From Chara braunii (lineage: Eukaryota > Streptophyta > Charophyceae > Charales > Characeae): a stretch of 61,308 nucleotides of DNA. Position numbers and translations under genes: made by a program. The stretch spans positions 2,307,274-2,368,581 of the forward strand of contig BFEA01000062.1 of NCBI GenBank assembly GCA_003427395.1, in the 5' to 3' direction. Positions 12,381 through 23,856 of the stretch are shown here, piece after piece (within the stretch, counting starts at the first letter, position 1; each line of letters starts with the position of its first letter). A model generated the notes under the pieces. It made no database searches and had not been told where the DNA came from. It saw nothing but the letters and a program-made list of their open reading frames with translations.

Positions 12381-15029
12381 AATGCGAAACTGGACCTCAT
12401 AGCCCAGGCTCCTTTTCCATTCTGGGGAGCATCAGTCTGGTTCCTACTCCACCGGTAAGTCAAAAGGACAATACATCATAATTACAGACACACGCTTCCT
12501 TCCGTATGGCCGAAGGACCCATGACCAGCATTGATTGCTCCATCCATATGGAGGATTGACTGTCAACTTGTCATACTAAGCCCTTTCCTCTCAGGACTGT
12601 TGCACTCACCTATCATATGGGGCCCGAATACCCAGAAAGGATCTAGCCATTTTCGCCACCTCCACGCCTCTACATGCCTTGATCCCCCTATTTTCATACA
12701 AGGTAGATGCTACATTTCTCTTTTTCCTAAAACCCCTTAATGTCTAAACCATCCTCCTCCTCCCTGTCTCCTTCTAATTAGTCTGGCCCTAACCTCAGCC
12801 ATCTTGACCAGTTACCATCTACCTAAGACTACTGTCTTGAGCCGTTCCGACTGGGCAAGCCCTTTAGCCATAAGCCCCTGAGCCGTTACTCGAAGACTAA
12901 GATCCTTAAACCATAAACCCTCCCCTATTCCTCCTAACAACACCGTTTTCCTATTGCTTCTCCACTGATAAAGCCCTGATGACTGCCTTAAACCCCTTCT
13001 ATTGATTGCCTTTCAACCCCTCTTCTCCATTTAAATACAAGGTTAGTTCCCTGCATAGTTGCAACCGCTCCTTGCCCCAGGACCTTGGTATTGAATTTCT
13101 TCCTAATTTCCTCCTCCTGCCCCGGATTTTGCAGAATTTGGGCCCTGACCCTCTTCCATTGCACACGTAAGTCTGTTTCAAGTAATGTCAAAAATATCTC
13201 ACTTGCCTCTTGTATGTGCATTGTACTTCTGTCAATAGTAATTTGACATCTCCTCTTCCAAATAGTCCACATGGCATTGCTATATTGACGTATCAACTGG
13301 AACATAAGTTTATCGAACGATTGCCACTACCTCGGGATTTCGATCCCCAACAAACGGAAAATTTTAGTACCTAACCATGGGACCTTCGAGATCTGAACCC
13401 AAATACTCCTGGCCTCATCCCCAATGATGATTGCTCCCGTACATTCCAACAGACAATGCTGCATTGATTATGACACGCCGTCCTGACACACTCTACACAC
13501 CGCGTTCGCTGGGTCCCTCCTTGTCAGACTCCTTTTCTCATTTAACCATTCATTCACCGGCAGAGCCACATGGGCTATTAGCCATTGCATGCTTCTGACT
13601 TTTCCCAAGCGGACCGCATTACTCGCCGGCCAAGGAAACTTAGATAGTTGTCCCGGTGGAATCCCCACCCTCTTTTCCCACCTCTTTAATAGTTGAGGCA
13701 TAAGAGAAAAAAATATTTTTCTCAACCTATATCCGGTCCGAGTGGTGTAATGCAAAATATTAATTCTCCTTTCTGATCCTCCAGTGCCACTTCTGATCTT
13801 CCATGCCCATTCCCCAGGGTCGACATCCAAATCTTCCACCGGAGCAGTTGGACAGAAAACTGTGAATTCGTCTGACTCAACTACTCTTACCTTACGCAAT
13901 TGACTTTTGAGAATGGTTATAGGTGTTTGGAGTTCTTTTCAAGTAAAGAGGTGGTGCTCCCTTGATGCATAATGGTATATTTGTTTGCCTGAAGCCATTC
14001 CGACCTTGCGGGCTCCTGATCCCGTATCTTGAAGACTTTTCCTGGGGCATTGCCATCTTCCCATGTGGCCCAGTCCCCTAGCCCCCACTGTGATCCCTTT
14101 CTCAGAGGATCCCCCCACCTTTGTGGAATGACTCTTAGGACTATTTCTAAATTTTCCGACAGCTTGTGACAACCCCTTAGTTACCCCCTTAGCTCTTTAG
14201 CTGTTTTCCACCTATTTTCCGAGCCTTCCCACAGGTGTTTAACCTGCCAGATCCCATGCTCTAGCCACTTACCCCATTTCGTGTCTTTAATTAAGAGGGT
14301 CCGTGGTTTCCCCTGCGCATCCCTAATACTTGAGTTACAAAATAATGACTGTCTAAAAACTTATTCTCATGTGTGAGGCCCACTGACCCTTGTCGGGAAG
14401 ATTTCCTTCCAGAGTCTCATTAGTTGACCCCAATATGATGCCTTCCTTACTATCTCCTCATTACCACCCCTGTCATTAACTTCCCTAACCCCTTTCGCCC
14501 ATGTGCTACACATGACCTAGAACTGGCCCGACATATTCGGTGGGGTTCTATACTGAGCCAATTTCCTAATCTAATAGAGCGCTAGGGACGTCCAAGGCAA
14601 GTTATGTTGGGCGATCAACTTAATTATCCATTTGGTCTGGAATGCTTTAAGTTGGTGATATGGGTCTAAAATCCCCAGTCCTCCCTGCTCTTTAGGTCGG
14701 GTAACATGCTTCCATGCCTACGTGACACCGTCGGTCGCGGATCCTGCGACCGAGTCTGTGGCGGCCGCGCCACGCCAGGCGGGGGCGCGCGCTCAAAATC
14801 GGTGCGCGCGCTCGGCCTGCGCACGTCGACCGCTATCGGCCTGCAGGAAAGAAAAAAAAAATAAAAAATTTGGGGGCCTTGTTTTTTATAGGTAGCAAAA
14901 AAAATAAAAAAAAATAAAATCATTTATTGATTGTTTTTTTTAATGATTGATTGGTTGGTTGGTTGGTTGGTTGGTTGGTTGATTGATTGATTGATTGATT
15001 GATTGGGTTGGTTGGTTGGAGGAGGGTCG

Positions 15030-15068
<39 letters not shown>

Positions 15069-15434
15069 NNNNNNNNNNNNNNNNNNNNNNNNNNNNNNNN
15101 NNNNNNNNNNNNNNNNNNNNNNNNNNNNNNNNNNNNNNNNNNNNNNNNNNNNNNNNNNNNNNNNNNNNNNNNNNNNNNNNNNNNNNNNNNNNNNNNNNNN
15201 NNNNNNNNNNNNNNNNNNNNNNNNNNNNNNNNNNNNNNNNNNNNNNNNNNNNNNNNNNNNNNNNNNNNNNNNNNNNNNNNNNNNNNNNNNNNNNNNNNNN
15301 NNNNNNNNNNNNNNNNNNNNNNNNNNNNNNNNNNNNNNNNNNNNNNNNNNNNNNNNNNNNNNNNNNNNNNNNNNNNNNNNNNNNNNNNNNNNNNNNNNNN
15401 NNNNNNNNNNNNNNNNNNNNNNNNNNNNNNNNNN
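15069..15434. other. Assembly gap (366 N)
   Basis: The gap follows a C run (15030-15068) and precedes CA and CT arrays. Open frames crossing it are meaningless. Confidence 0.98.
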
Positions 15435-15542
15435 GCGCACACACACACACACGAACGCGCGCACACACACACACACACGTACGTGCACACACACACACAC
15501 ACTCTCTCTCTCTCTGCTTTCTCTCTCTCTCTCTCTCTGCTT

Positions 15543-15587
<45 letters not shown>

Positions 15588-15665
15588 TACATACACACAC
15601 ACACACACATACAATCAATCAATCAATCAATCAATCAAATCAATCAATCAATCAAATCAATCAAT

Positions 15666-15700
<35 letters not shown>

Positions 15701-15756
15701 GCAAGCAAGCAAGCAAACCAATCAAGATCCTATAGAATAGATAGGATCTTGATTGG

Positions 15757-15795
<39 letters not shown>

Positions 15796-15808
15796 TGTTG
15801 ATTGATTG

Positions 15809-15855
<47 letters not shown>

Positions 15856-15875
15856 CACACACACACACACACACC
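15435..15875. repeat. CA, CT and AATC arrays, partly palindromic
   Basis: CA and CT arrays, then (AATC)n at 15612-15710, then a mirror-image (GATT)n at 15756-15810 and another CT array. The centre, gatcctatagaatagataggatc, joins inverted halves (caatcaagatcctat / ataggatcttgattg), so the tract can form a long hairpin. Confidence 0.85.
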
Positions 15876-18800
15876 AACCCCAGCATGGCCCGTTTTTTTT
15901 TTTTAATTCTTGTAAATTTTTGCATCTTTATTTTTTTTAAACACCTAATTTGCCAACAAAAAACCGAAAATCATTTAAAAAACAAATACAGCACAACTCA
16001 GGGACCATATCCCTCATGATAAAAAAAAAAATAAAAAAAATCCTGCTTTTCTTTTTATTTTATTTTTATATTTTGTTTAAATCGAATTTCGTTTTTTATT
16101 TTTTTTAAGTCCTAAACGAAGTCGGATTCCGAAATAAAAACATTGGGTTGTAGGGTTTTCCAAACCATACACCCCTATATATATATAATTTTTTTACGTA
16201 TTTTTAGGGGTAAAAAAAATATATTAATAAAACAGGTCGCGGACTGGGCCTCACAGGCCGCGGGCGCGACCGACTTTTTCGGTCGAAATGCCCGCGGCCT
16301 AGGCCGCGAGTGTCACATAGTTCCACGCCACCTTGGAAATGAAGTGTACAAACATTGCATTAGATGTCCATAAGTAGGTTGTTGCCTTTCTTCTCAGCAA
16401 TGTTAACGTAGTATTTGGCGGGATCCAAATTGACCCTGCGTACGAGATCATAGAAAAGATAGATGCATTTAATACGAGTGTCCTCCCGAATACAGAAGTG
16501 TAGACATTCGACCAAGCCCCAACTTACCCAGGATCTTGGACATTAGATCTGCTGCCTTGGAGTGATGTGTACCTGCTTCTGTAATCTTCATGCCTAGATA
16601 TCTAATCGGGCCTTGTGGAGACGTCCATTGTAGACCTTCCGGGCATTCAACCGAGAGTTGCTCTTCTTGCCCTTGCTCACCCAACCACCAACCCTCCATT
16701 TTCTGCAAGTTTATTTTTATTTCTGACGCCAATTGAAAAACCTTTATTGCCCTTGTTAGTGCTAAGCCTTGAAATGATGAGTCTGATGCCCTAATGAGCA
16801 TTGTTAGATCATTGGCAAACAAAAGGGTTGTGGGAAGCTGAACTGAGTGTCCCTGTTGATCCGGTTCCGCCATTAACCTTTGAATTGAAGGATCCTTTCG
16901 CAAGAAGGAAGCAACGGTCTCTATTATGAACAAGAAGATCGACGCCTCTAACGGGTCACCTTGCCTAACTGATCTCGACATTCTATAGGTTGTTGACAAA
17001 TGACCATTAACTTGCACTTGGCCCTACGCATTGTTATATAAAAACCTTATCCATTTCCTAAAATTCGGACCTACCCCCATCTTTTCCATGCATTGCTACA
17101 GAAAAGGGCCAATTGACCTGGTCATAAGCCTTCTCAAAGTCGAAGAACAGTATTGCAACATTAATACGTTTATCTCTTATATACCTCATTGTCTCAGTCA
17201 GAGTCATGACATTGTCTAAGATGAACCTTTCCAGTATAAATCCTATCTAATTCAAATAAAAACAACTTGCTGTGAGAGGAGTGAGACTCAGTCTGTTTAC
17301 TAATGTTTTGGCTACTATCTTATGCGTGAGTGTTAGCAAGTTGAACGTAATTGGCCTATAATTCTGAATGTCCGAAGGGATCCCTTTCTTGTATGATAGC
17401 GTCACTACTCTTGTTGCCGGATCCTGTCCTAAGCCTTCGTCCTGCCATGCTTGCTCCAGATAGGCTAGGTATCCTTCTCCTAGGATCCAACCAGAATTCC
17501 CTGATCAATCCATCCTTTCTCGGGGTCTTGTTTGGAGCCATAGACTTCAAGGCCTCCCATAACTCCTCCTGCGTCAAAGGTGCATCTAGCCTTACTCCTT
17601 GCTGCGGGGAGATCGTAGATTGCAGATATCTCAAAAACTCCGACCGTGCCTTCTTGACCTGATGCTCTGGGTGGTCAGCCTCTCTTGATGCATAACGATT
17701 ACTTTAAAAGTTATGGACTACTTGGACCATCTCTTCTAACCGATGTAAGACCTAAAGGACCCTCCAATTGATCTATCTGAGCGTTTCTTCCCCTAGACTT
17801 GATTTTTTGAAAGAAGAAATTCGTCATTCTCTCTTCCTCCTCCCATTCTTTAACCCTGACTCTCATTTGAAGACCTCTCAGTTTCCAACATTCCCAATTA
17901 GTCAACTCCTCCCCTGTCGATTCCAAAGCCCTTTCGCACATTTCTTGACCAGGATAACTTATCATGTTGCGTTCCGCTAGCTTCATCACTTGCTGGAGCT
18001 CCCGCTCCCTTTCCCTTCTTCTAGCCGTCAACCTTCTAGCTACTCCCGCCGAGGCTTTAGAAAGTGTGTTTAGCAGATCTGGGAATGTTTGGGTATCCAG
18101 ATTGTGTGACTGACATACTTGCAGTACCGCCTGTCTCATTTCCGAAGTGCGGAACAGTGAGTTATTTAATTTGTAAAAGCCCTTCCGCCTTATGACTTGT
18201 TTGTCCGTTATGAGATCGCGAAAAATCGGTTTATGGTCCAATCCTACCGCAAAGGGTAGATCTCCAATTCCTACCGATTGTATCATACCTATTATGCTAG
18301 GAGATGTTAGAAAATAATCTATCCTAGATGTGGACACGTGCTGACTCCGGTTCCTTTTTAAATATGTGAACCGTCTTTCTTCTGGATATTGCCGTCTATA
18401 GGGATCCACTAGGTCTCTGTTTATCATCATACTGTGCATCGGTAAGGCTTCCTCCCCCAACCCCTCCTCCCAGTGTCTGCCTATTGCCGACATTCATCTT
18501 CCCTCTATCTCGTCCACTGCAATGCTAATTACTCATATTTTCCCGACCGCTGACGAACTACTATTCTGTATAATGACCACTCCTGCTGAATGTGATCTGG
18601 CTGCTGGTGCCCACCAAGCCTCCTTGACTCGCTGGAGTTTTTGAATAATCTTGTTCTTAATTTGTTAATGGTCCTGAGTTTCTAAGAGGTGCGTTTCTTA
18701 AAAGTAGATGAAGTCCGGCAGCGATGATCCAAACCATCCCGTATATTTTGTCACGTTGTGCCACTTATCCTAGTTTTCCACTATACCCACCATTCCATTT

Positions 18801-19420
18801 ACGTTCCACGACATGATACTTAACTCCGGGAGAGTATAGCCTGTCTGATCCCTCCTTGCCTTCTTCGACAACCGCCCTGCCTCTCCCTCCGCCATAACCT
18901 TTCCCTTATCGTCTTAGGTCTTTATTTCAATTGGTTATGGACTTCATGATCCCACTCCCTCTATGTTGATGACTGTTGAAAGCGGAGTCGCCCTCTGGTC
19001 AAGGTAATCAGGCTTCCATGCAAAAGCATCCACCTTGACTGCCACAGCAACACAGCGTGCCACCCATTCTGCCGACATCATTCCCCCTAATAAATCATAA
19101 GGAATAGTTTCCACTCCCTGCCATGAGATCCAGATCAGGCCTTCCCTCAAGATAGCGCTATCCTTCACATGCATAAGTAATGGTCTAAAGTCTTCCAATA
19201 CCTCCCCCTCTCCCACTTCAGAACCATCTATCACTTCCTTCCTCTCGTCGCTGAGAACGTAAGCTCGAGCCGGTAAGCCTTCCCCTATGAGGTTCTTAAG
19301 ATCTCCCCCTATACATGCATTTTTCGGGGCTATGATCAATTGGAGAGAACGATGACTTGCCACCTCCCAATCGGAATGTTTTCCATTCCAATGACAAGGG
19401 AGAATTACCCTTCCCTTAGC

Positions 19421-21121
19421 TCAATTCTTTGTCCTCAATTTTGCAGCTGCATCAATGTCTTTTAGATGACCTTTTGCTATTTTTAGTAGATTTATAGTAT
19501 CCTCCTCCAACTCCCTATTCTCATCCCTTAATGCATTCACCTGAGCCTCCAGAAACGCTGCTTGCTTTTGCAAATCCTCCTTCTCTTGTTGCTCATCTCC
19601 CTCTTGTTGCTGGTTTGCTTCCTTCATCAGTTGATCATGTGAGTCCGTAGTTTGTTCCGCCCTGCTTTCCCGCTCCTCCTCTGCCTATGCTTTCCGTTTC
19701 CTATTACTCTCTTTGTTGCCTTTGCTCTGATAAGTCTTGGGCCATTGAAAGCTTTTAGCGTATTCCTCGTGTTGGATATGGATGTCATTTTTTACCGTAC
19801 GCGCTTTCCTTGCATAATGTGCCGCATAAAATTCATTTATCTCCCCCTCCCTTTTCAACAGCTCAAACCGATTCTCTGAAGTAATATCTTTGCTTACTTG
19901 CGTTGCCTGCTTCAGATTCCTAAGATGTTTGTGGTGAGCCAGTCTAATTTCACATTCTACTGCTCGCCCCCATTCTAGTTGTTCCACCTCCTGCTTCCAC
20001 TGCTCAAGTGTCATGACTTCCTCTTCCATATTATCCTCTTCTGATGAGTCATGTGGATCTCTATCTTCAGAACAGTCACGCTGATCCTCCTCCGCCTGTC
20101 TAATTTCTTCCTCCGTCATGTTTTCCATATTTCGCATGTACTTCCTTCTATCCTCCGCTCCCTCTGTGGAAACCCCCTTTGCGACTTCCTCCGTGGAAAC
20201 CCCCTTTGCGACACTCCCCCCAGACAAATCACTGGAGTCCGTTTCTTGCCCGCTACCCAACGATGGTGTTTGCTGAGTACTTACCCTTTTTCCTTGCGCT
20301 GAATCCTCCTTTGTACCCCTTGTTTGACTCCCCTCCGTCTGTTCATCCTCCCTGCTCTTCTGCAAGCTTTTGCCCCGGTGCATGCCCTGTTCGTGCTGAT
20401 CCGAACCTTTTCCATCTTCGGATAATTCCTTCCTTTTCAATGAATGGCCAAATCCACTTTCGAGGCCCCCCTCCTCCTCCCCACATTCCATGTTATCTCC
20501 CCATTCTTCTAGCATACTCTGATTGCTGGAACTTTGCTCGTGTTCCTGTTTCCGCACCTGATTCTGCTGTTGTTGCCTGACCGCCAAGTTTTCAAGGAAA
20601 GCCTATTCTGCATTTTTCCCAATCGCATGTAACTCATTCATGACGAGTAGCCTTTGTTGATCATCCAGGATCATTGACTCTTCCAACATTGGCTTATTCA
20701 GATACCCCATCTCCTTCTCCTCCATCCTTCTTGCCCCTTTCTGCCTCCACCTGCTATCGTACAGTGGGTATATGTCTGGTTTGACTGTAGGTTCCCTTCG
20801 TAGTACCCACACCCACCTTGGAGATTCCAAATTATCGTCAAGATCCACCCTCTGTACTGTGCTGAGTTGATGTACCATACACCTGGTTTAGAAACACATT
20901 CCTCCAGCATTGACTGACGCAGTGGTGCTTGCTTATTACCTACCCCCCCTGCGGGCAGAAAGGACCCAAATGGCCTCTTCCCCTACACGTGAAGCAGAAG
21001 GGGTTCGTCTTTGTTGACACGAATATAGTGATTCACTGACCTCCCTTCCTGAAAATCCATTGGTCCGGGAATTTCGGGGGAGCACCTGACTTGACATCCA
21101 AACATGCCACCCGCGAATCAT
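19421..21121 (-). pseudogene. LINE ORF1 (nucleic-acid-binding, Gag-like)
   Basis: ORF1 proteins bind the element RNA. At 20955-20996 the minus strand encodes CFTCRGRGHLGPFC, an exact CX2CX4HX4C zinc knuckle. Downstream comes a hydrophilic, Gln/Glu-rich stretch (20587-19685) and a short coiled coil around ALRDENRELEEDT (19627-19421). The frame is continuous across two in-frame TAG stops (20605-20603 and 19687-19685), so the three pieces are one ancestral protein. The sequence just before the knuckle (PPKFPDQWIF) fits the end of a DUF4283-type domain, but that domain is not whole. The knuckle is certain; the rest is inferred from position. Confidence 0.75.
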
Positions 21122-21329
21122 GATTTGGGGCTAGAAAGTCTGGATTCAACATGTTATCCGTTAAAACAGGACATTATATTTTAAATTGGTACTCGCAAGC
21201 TATTAATTTCATGTTAAAATCCCTATATTTTGGACCTGAATGGAACTCAGGAACCAGAAGAATGCAATTAAGAGGCCATAAATTGAATCTAAACTGGAGA
21301 TTCAAGGCAATCACTTAGTGATCATGATG

Positions 21330-22330
21330 GATTAAGTGTGGATTCCATTGCACTTCCATCAATTTTGTAACTTAAAAGGCGTTACGGCTAGAACATGAAT
21401 TCTTGAACTCTCGATTTCTTCTCACCTTGCTCAATTTTGTGTCAGCATTGAGTCGGACCTCTTTTAGATGACATTGTGACTTCCCTAAATTTATTGAAAC
21501 TCGAAGTGGGACATTTAAGGCAAGCACAAAGATGGTTTTAGTACTAATAGTCTAGTATGGATTCCGTCGCACTTCGATAATTTTTGCTTTAACTCTATTA
21601 AATGTATACTAACTTAAGTCAACTTATTAAATCGATCGTTGAAACTCAATGGAAGTGGAACATTTAAGGCATTGCCAAGCACACGGATGGTTTAAGTACT
21701 AATAGTCTAGACTAAGTATGGATTCTGTCGCACTTAGTAATTTATAAGTTATTAAATCGATCGAAGAGTAAACTTTAAACGTTAGGCAATCACACGATAA
21801 ACGAATCACATAGCAAACGAGATTACAGTTTAAGTACAGTGACTATGGGTTCCATCGCACTTCAATAATTTATGTACTAGTACATAATATTAATTATTAA
21901 AAGACGTGACACTCAGTCTGTTCGGTGTGATTTAAGGATGGATTTCAACACTATGACACTTCGATAATTTTGGACTCTATCACACTTCGACAATTTATGT
22001 GACTTTAAAGACGAAACTGGCATGTCATTGTCATACATTGAAATGCACTTGAACAACAGACGTAATGAGACACTGGACAGGGTTGTGAATGACCTCACTA
22101 AACAACAGACGAACCGTCACTGAGCATTGATTCAGACGTACTACACATGACATTGTGTGAACGCGAAACTAGAAATCCATCGATGAGTCAATGCAATCAC
22201 ACGGTAAACAAGATGGGTTATGTATGGATTCCGGCGCACTTTGATAAAAATCATAAACCGATATGACATTGTCATATGAAACTGAAATGCACGTGAGTAC
22301 CACGGATTCCGTCTCACTTCAAAAAATGTT
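21330..22330. repeat. AT-rich tract with a recurring motif (form M2)
   Basis: The phrase tatggattccgtcgcacttc, followed by gataattt, recurs at about 21337, 21549, 21715, 21846, 22218 and 22303 with small changes; two shorter relatives lie at 21943 and 21970. It aligns to the 24-bp motif of 26.8-45.4 kb through a shared GT..GGAT.CCG.CG.ACTTC. No gene is seen in this tract. Confidence 0.75.
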
Positions 22331-22548
22331 GTACCCATGAAAAATTAAAAGTTGAAAATTATATCGGTAATTAAAAATTCAAAATTGTACCGACACGTGC
22401 AAGAAATCACAAATGCAAGATTGAAGTACGTCTACATTAAACGCTACAAGCCAACTGTGCATTGAACTACGTCTATAATTAAAAGCTACGAGCCGCAACA
22501 ATGTAAACTTTCTAAAACGCTATCATTTACAAAATTTAAAGTTCTTAC

Positions 22549-23412
22549 CGATGTCCCCGCATCCCTTTAGAACCAAACCCGTATAAGGCATTCATGGACG
22601 ACCCGAAAACAAGGGTTTGTGGATGTCCCTTCGTCGCTACCCTCGAGAACACCGAAATGTACTTCATCCTTACAAACCTACAGGCACCTGCCAAGGACTT
22701 GCCGATGGCGTCACGCGCACAACATGTCACTTGCTCTACCTCATGCCACTTATGAACCTCGTCAATTCGACTGACAATCTCCAAATCAGATTGTCCGTTT
22801 TCGTACAGAAGGCGCAAATTCCCCATGTTGGGACCATAGATTCTGAGGTTGTTGCAAAAAAACAGCACTACAGCATCTACCAAAGTCCACTTTCGGTTTG
22901 AACATGCCACACACAACATTCTGCAGAAGTCGGAACCGGCCACAAACAATCGTATGCAACAATATGACACATTTTTTGGCTGTATTCCGGCACCGCGCAA
23001 CGAATATACTTTTAAAAACAAATTGTAGGATGCACAGTCCAACAACTCTTGTTTCAAGTCTGCAGGCCACACCTGAGGTAACCTCGTGACGTTGTCCAGG
23101 CGAAGGTAAGACCGGTTATTTTCTTGCTGCCTAAGCGTGGCGCGTAGAGACGGAAGTTGCCTGACACCAATGGCATAATGAGGTACTTTGATCAGACTTC
23201 CCCACTCCATCGCGGAAGCAAATTTGTAGTCCTTATGCCATGGGCATTTCCTTGCCAAGATGACTCTATCATATTCTGCCTCAGACCACGCATCGATAGG
23301 CTTTTCAAAGAAGGGAGCGACGGTCATCCACGGGTCATTTTTGAACTCTGTTGTCATTGGCTCAACAATTTCGGCATCGCCTCCCGAACCATGGAATCCG
23401 AATGCACAAGGG
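22549..23412 (-). CDS. Exon of an unknown transposon-associated protein (copy A-minus)
   Basis: An open frame of about 288 codons, bounded by a good acceptor (cttgtgtag before 23412) and a good donor (ATCG then GTAAGAAC, intron from 22548), so it is an internal exon. I do not recognise the family. Visible features are DPWMTV, an LKQELLDCA helix, a Cys-rich stretch VSYCCIRLFVAGSDF with LCVACSN, and a C-terminal RFVRMKYISVFS ... NALYGFGS. A diverged copy lies at 36729-37595 on the other strand and keeps these blocks. It sits directly downstream of the DUF7869-like gene on the same strand, so it may be a later exon or partner gene of that element. No stops interrupt it. Confidence 0.6.
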
Positions 23413-23856
23413 TCCCTACACAAGACATGAAATACAAACATAAATGAAAATGAAATATCGAAATAGTACAAAAATCGCCTTCATGATGAACTTAACTTCG
23501 GAAATTGCTGAACCGTCACCAACCATCTAAAAATATTAAACCGTAGACCGTGGACAAAATTCGCTACGCAAAATCATCGGAAAAATAATATGCTCCATTC
23601 TGAATTCTCATCCGTTCAAACAGTTATTTTACAAAAATCTCACTCCCCCACTCTATAGGGCAGACGTGCACTAATCGCTCTTGTCCCCTCCATCTACACT
23701 CGCTTCACCAGATGGACCTTCACCAGATGGATTCAAATCGAGAAGTGCAGCTTCAGCATTCAGTCGAACACTGGAAGGAATGACAAGTCCAGTTGTGAAT
23801 GGTCTTGTACCACGGACCGTTCTCTCCCAATCAAAAGCGATCGAGTCAGCATCCTG

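Larger units (their letters stand above)
14718..16320. mobile_element. Inverted-repeat DNA element nested in the LINE
   Basis: Left end ctacgtgacac and right end gtgtcacatag are 11-bp terminal inverted repeats with one mismatch. They are flanked by ttccatgc(c) at 14710-14718 and ttccacgc(c) at 16321-16329, an 8-9 bp target-site duplication. Removing the insert rejoins the LINE reading VAW-KHVTRPKEQGGLGI. The inside holds A/T homopolymers, GATT, CT and CA arrays, a C run and an assembly gap; no transposase is seen. A hAT (8 bp) or Mutator-type (9 bp) non-autonomous element is likely. Confidence 0.75.
12988..18814 (-). pseudogene. LINE ORF2: endonuclease, reverse transcriptase, zf-RVT
   Basis: Minus-strand pieces in order. 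(1) From 18814, MSWNVNG is the N-terminal motif of APE-type endonucleases, with a stop just before ETHLLE. (2) 18493-17711 has the APE C-terminus: SRIDYFL and then GLDHKPIF. (3) 17634-17356 opens the RT with LTQEELWEALKSMAPNKTP. (4) 17017-16469 has SVRQGDPLEASIF and TLLFANDLTML; the catalytic YADD box is FAND, so one Asp is lost. (5) Past the inserted element, 14690 down reads KEQGGLGILDPYHQLKAFQ, a typical post-RT motif. (6) 13899-12988 has WLIAHVALPVNEWL and CRVCQ of a zf-RVT-like end. Inactive because of stops, shifts and the FAND change. Confidence 0.85.
12365..21130 (-). mobile_element. Decayed LINE (L1-like non-LTR retrotransposon)
   Basis: Read on the minus strand the element runs ORF1 (CCHC knuckle and coiled coil, 21.1-19.4 kb), an APE-type endonuclease (from 18814), reverse transcriptase (about 17.6-14.2 kb), a zf-RVT-like C-terminus (13.9-13.0 kb) and a 3' tail seen as a 16-base T run at 12365-12380. 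This order is that of plant L1-type LINEs. All ORFs are broken by stops and shifts, and an inverted-repeat element is inserted at 14718-16320. The 5' end is placed only roughly. Confidence 0.85.

Noticed and set aside
14920-15769. Frames of about 230-256 codons across the first gap
   Set aside because: Most of each frame is N; the rest is microsatellite.
16421-16445. Copy of the 24-bp motif at ggcgggatccaaattg in the minus-strand LINE
   Set aside because: Only the core matches; the arms do not, and the stretch is ordinary LINE coding sequence.
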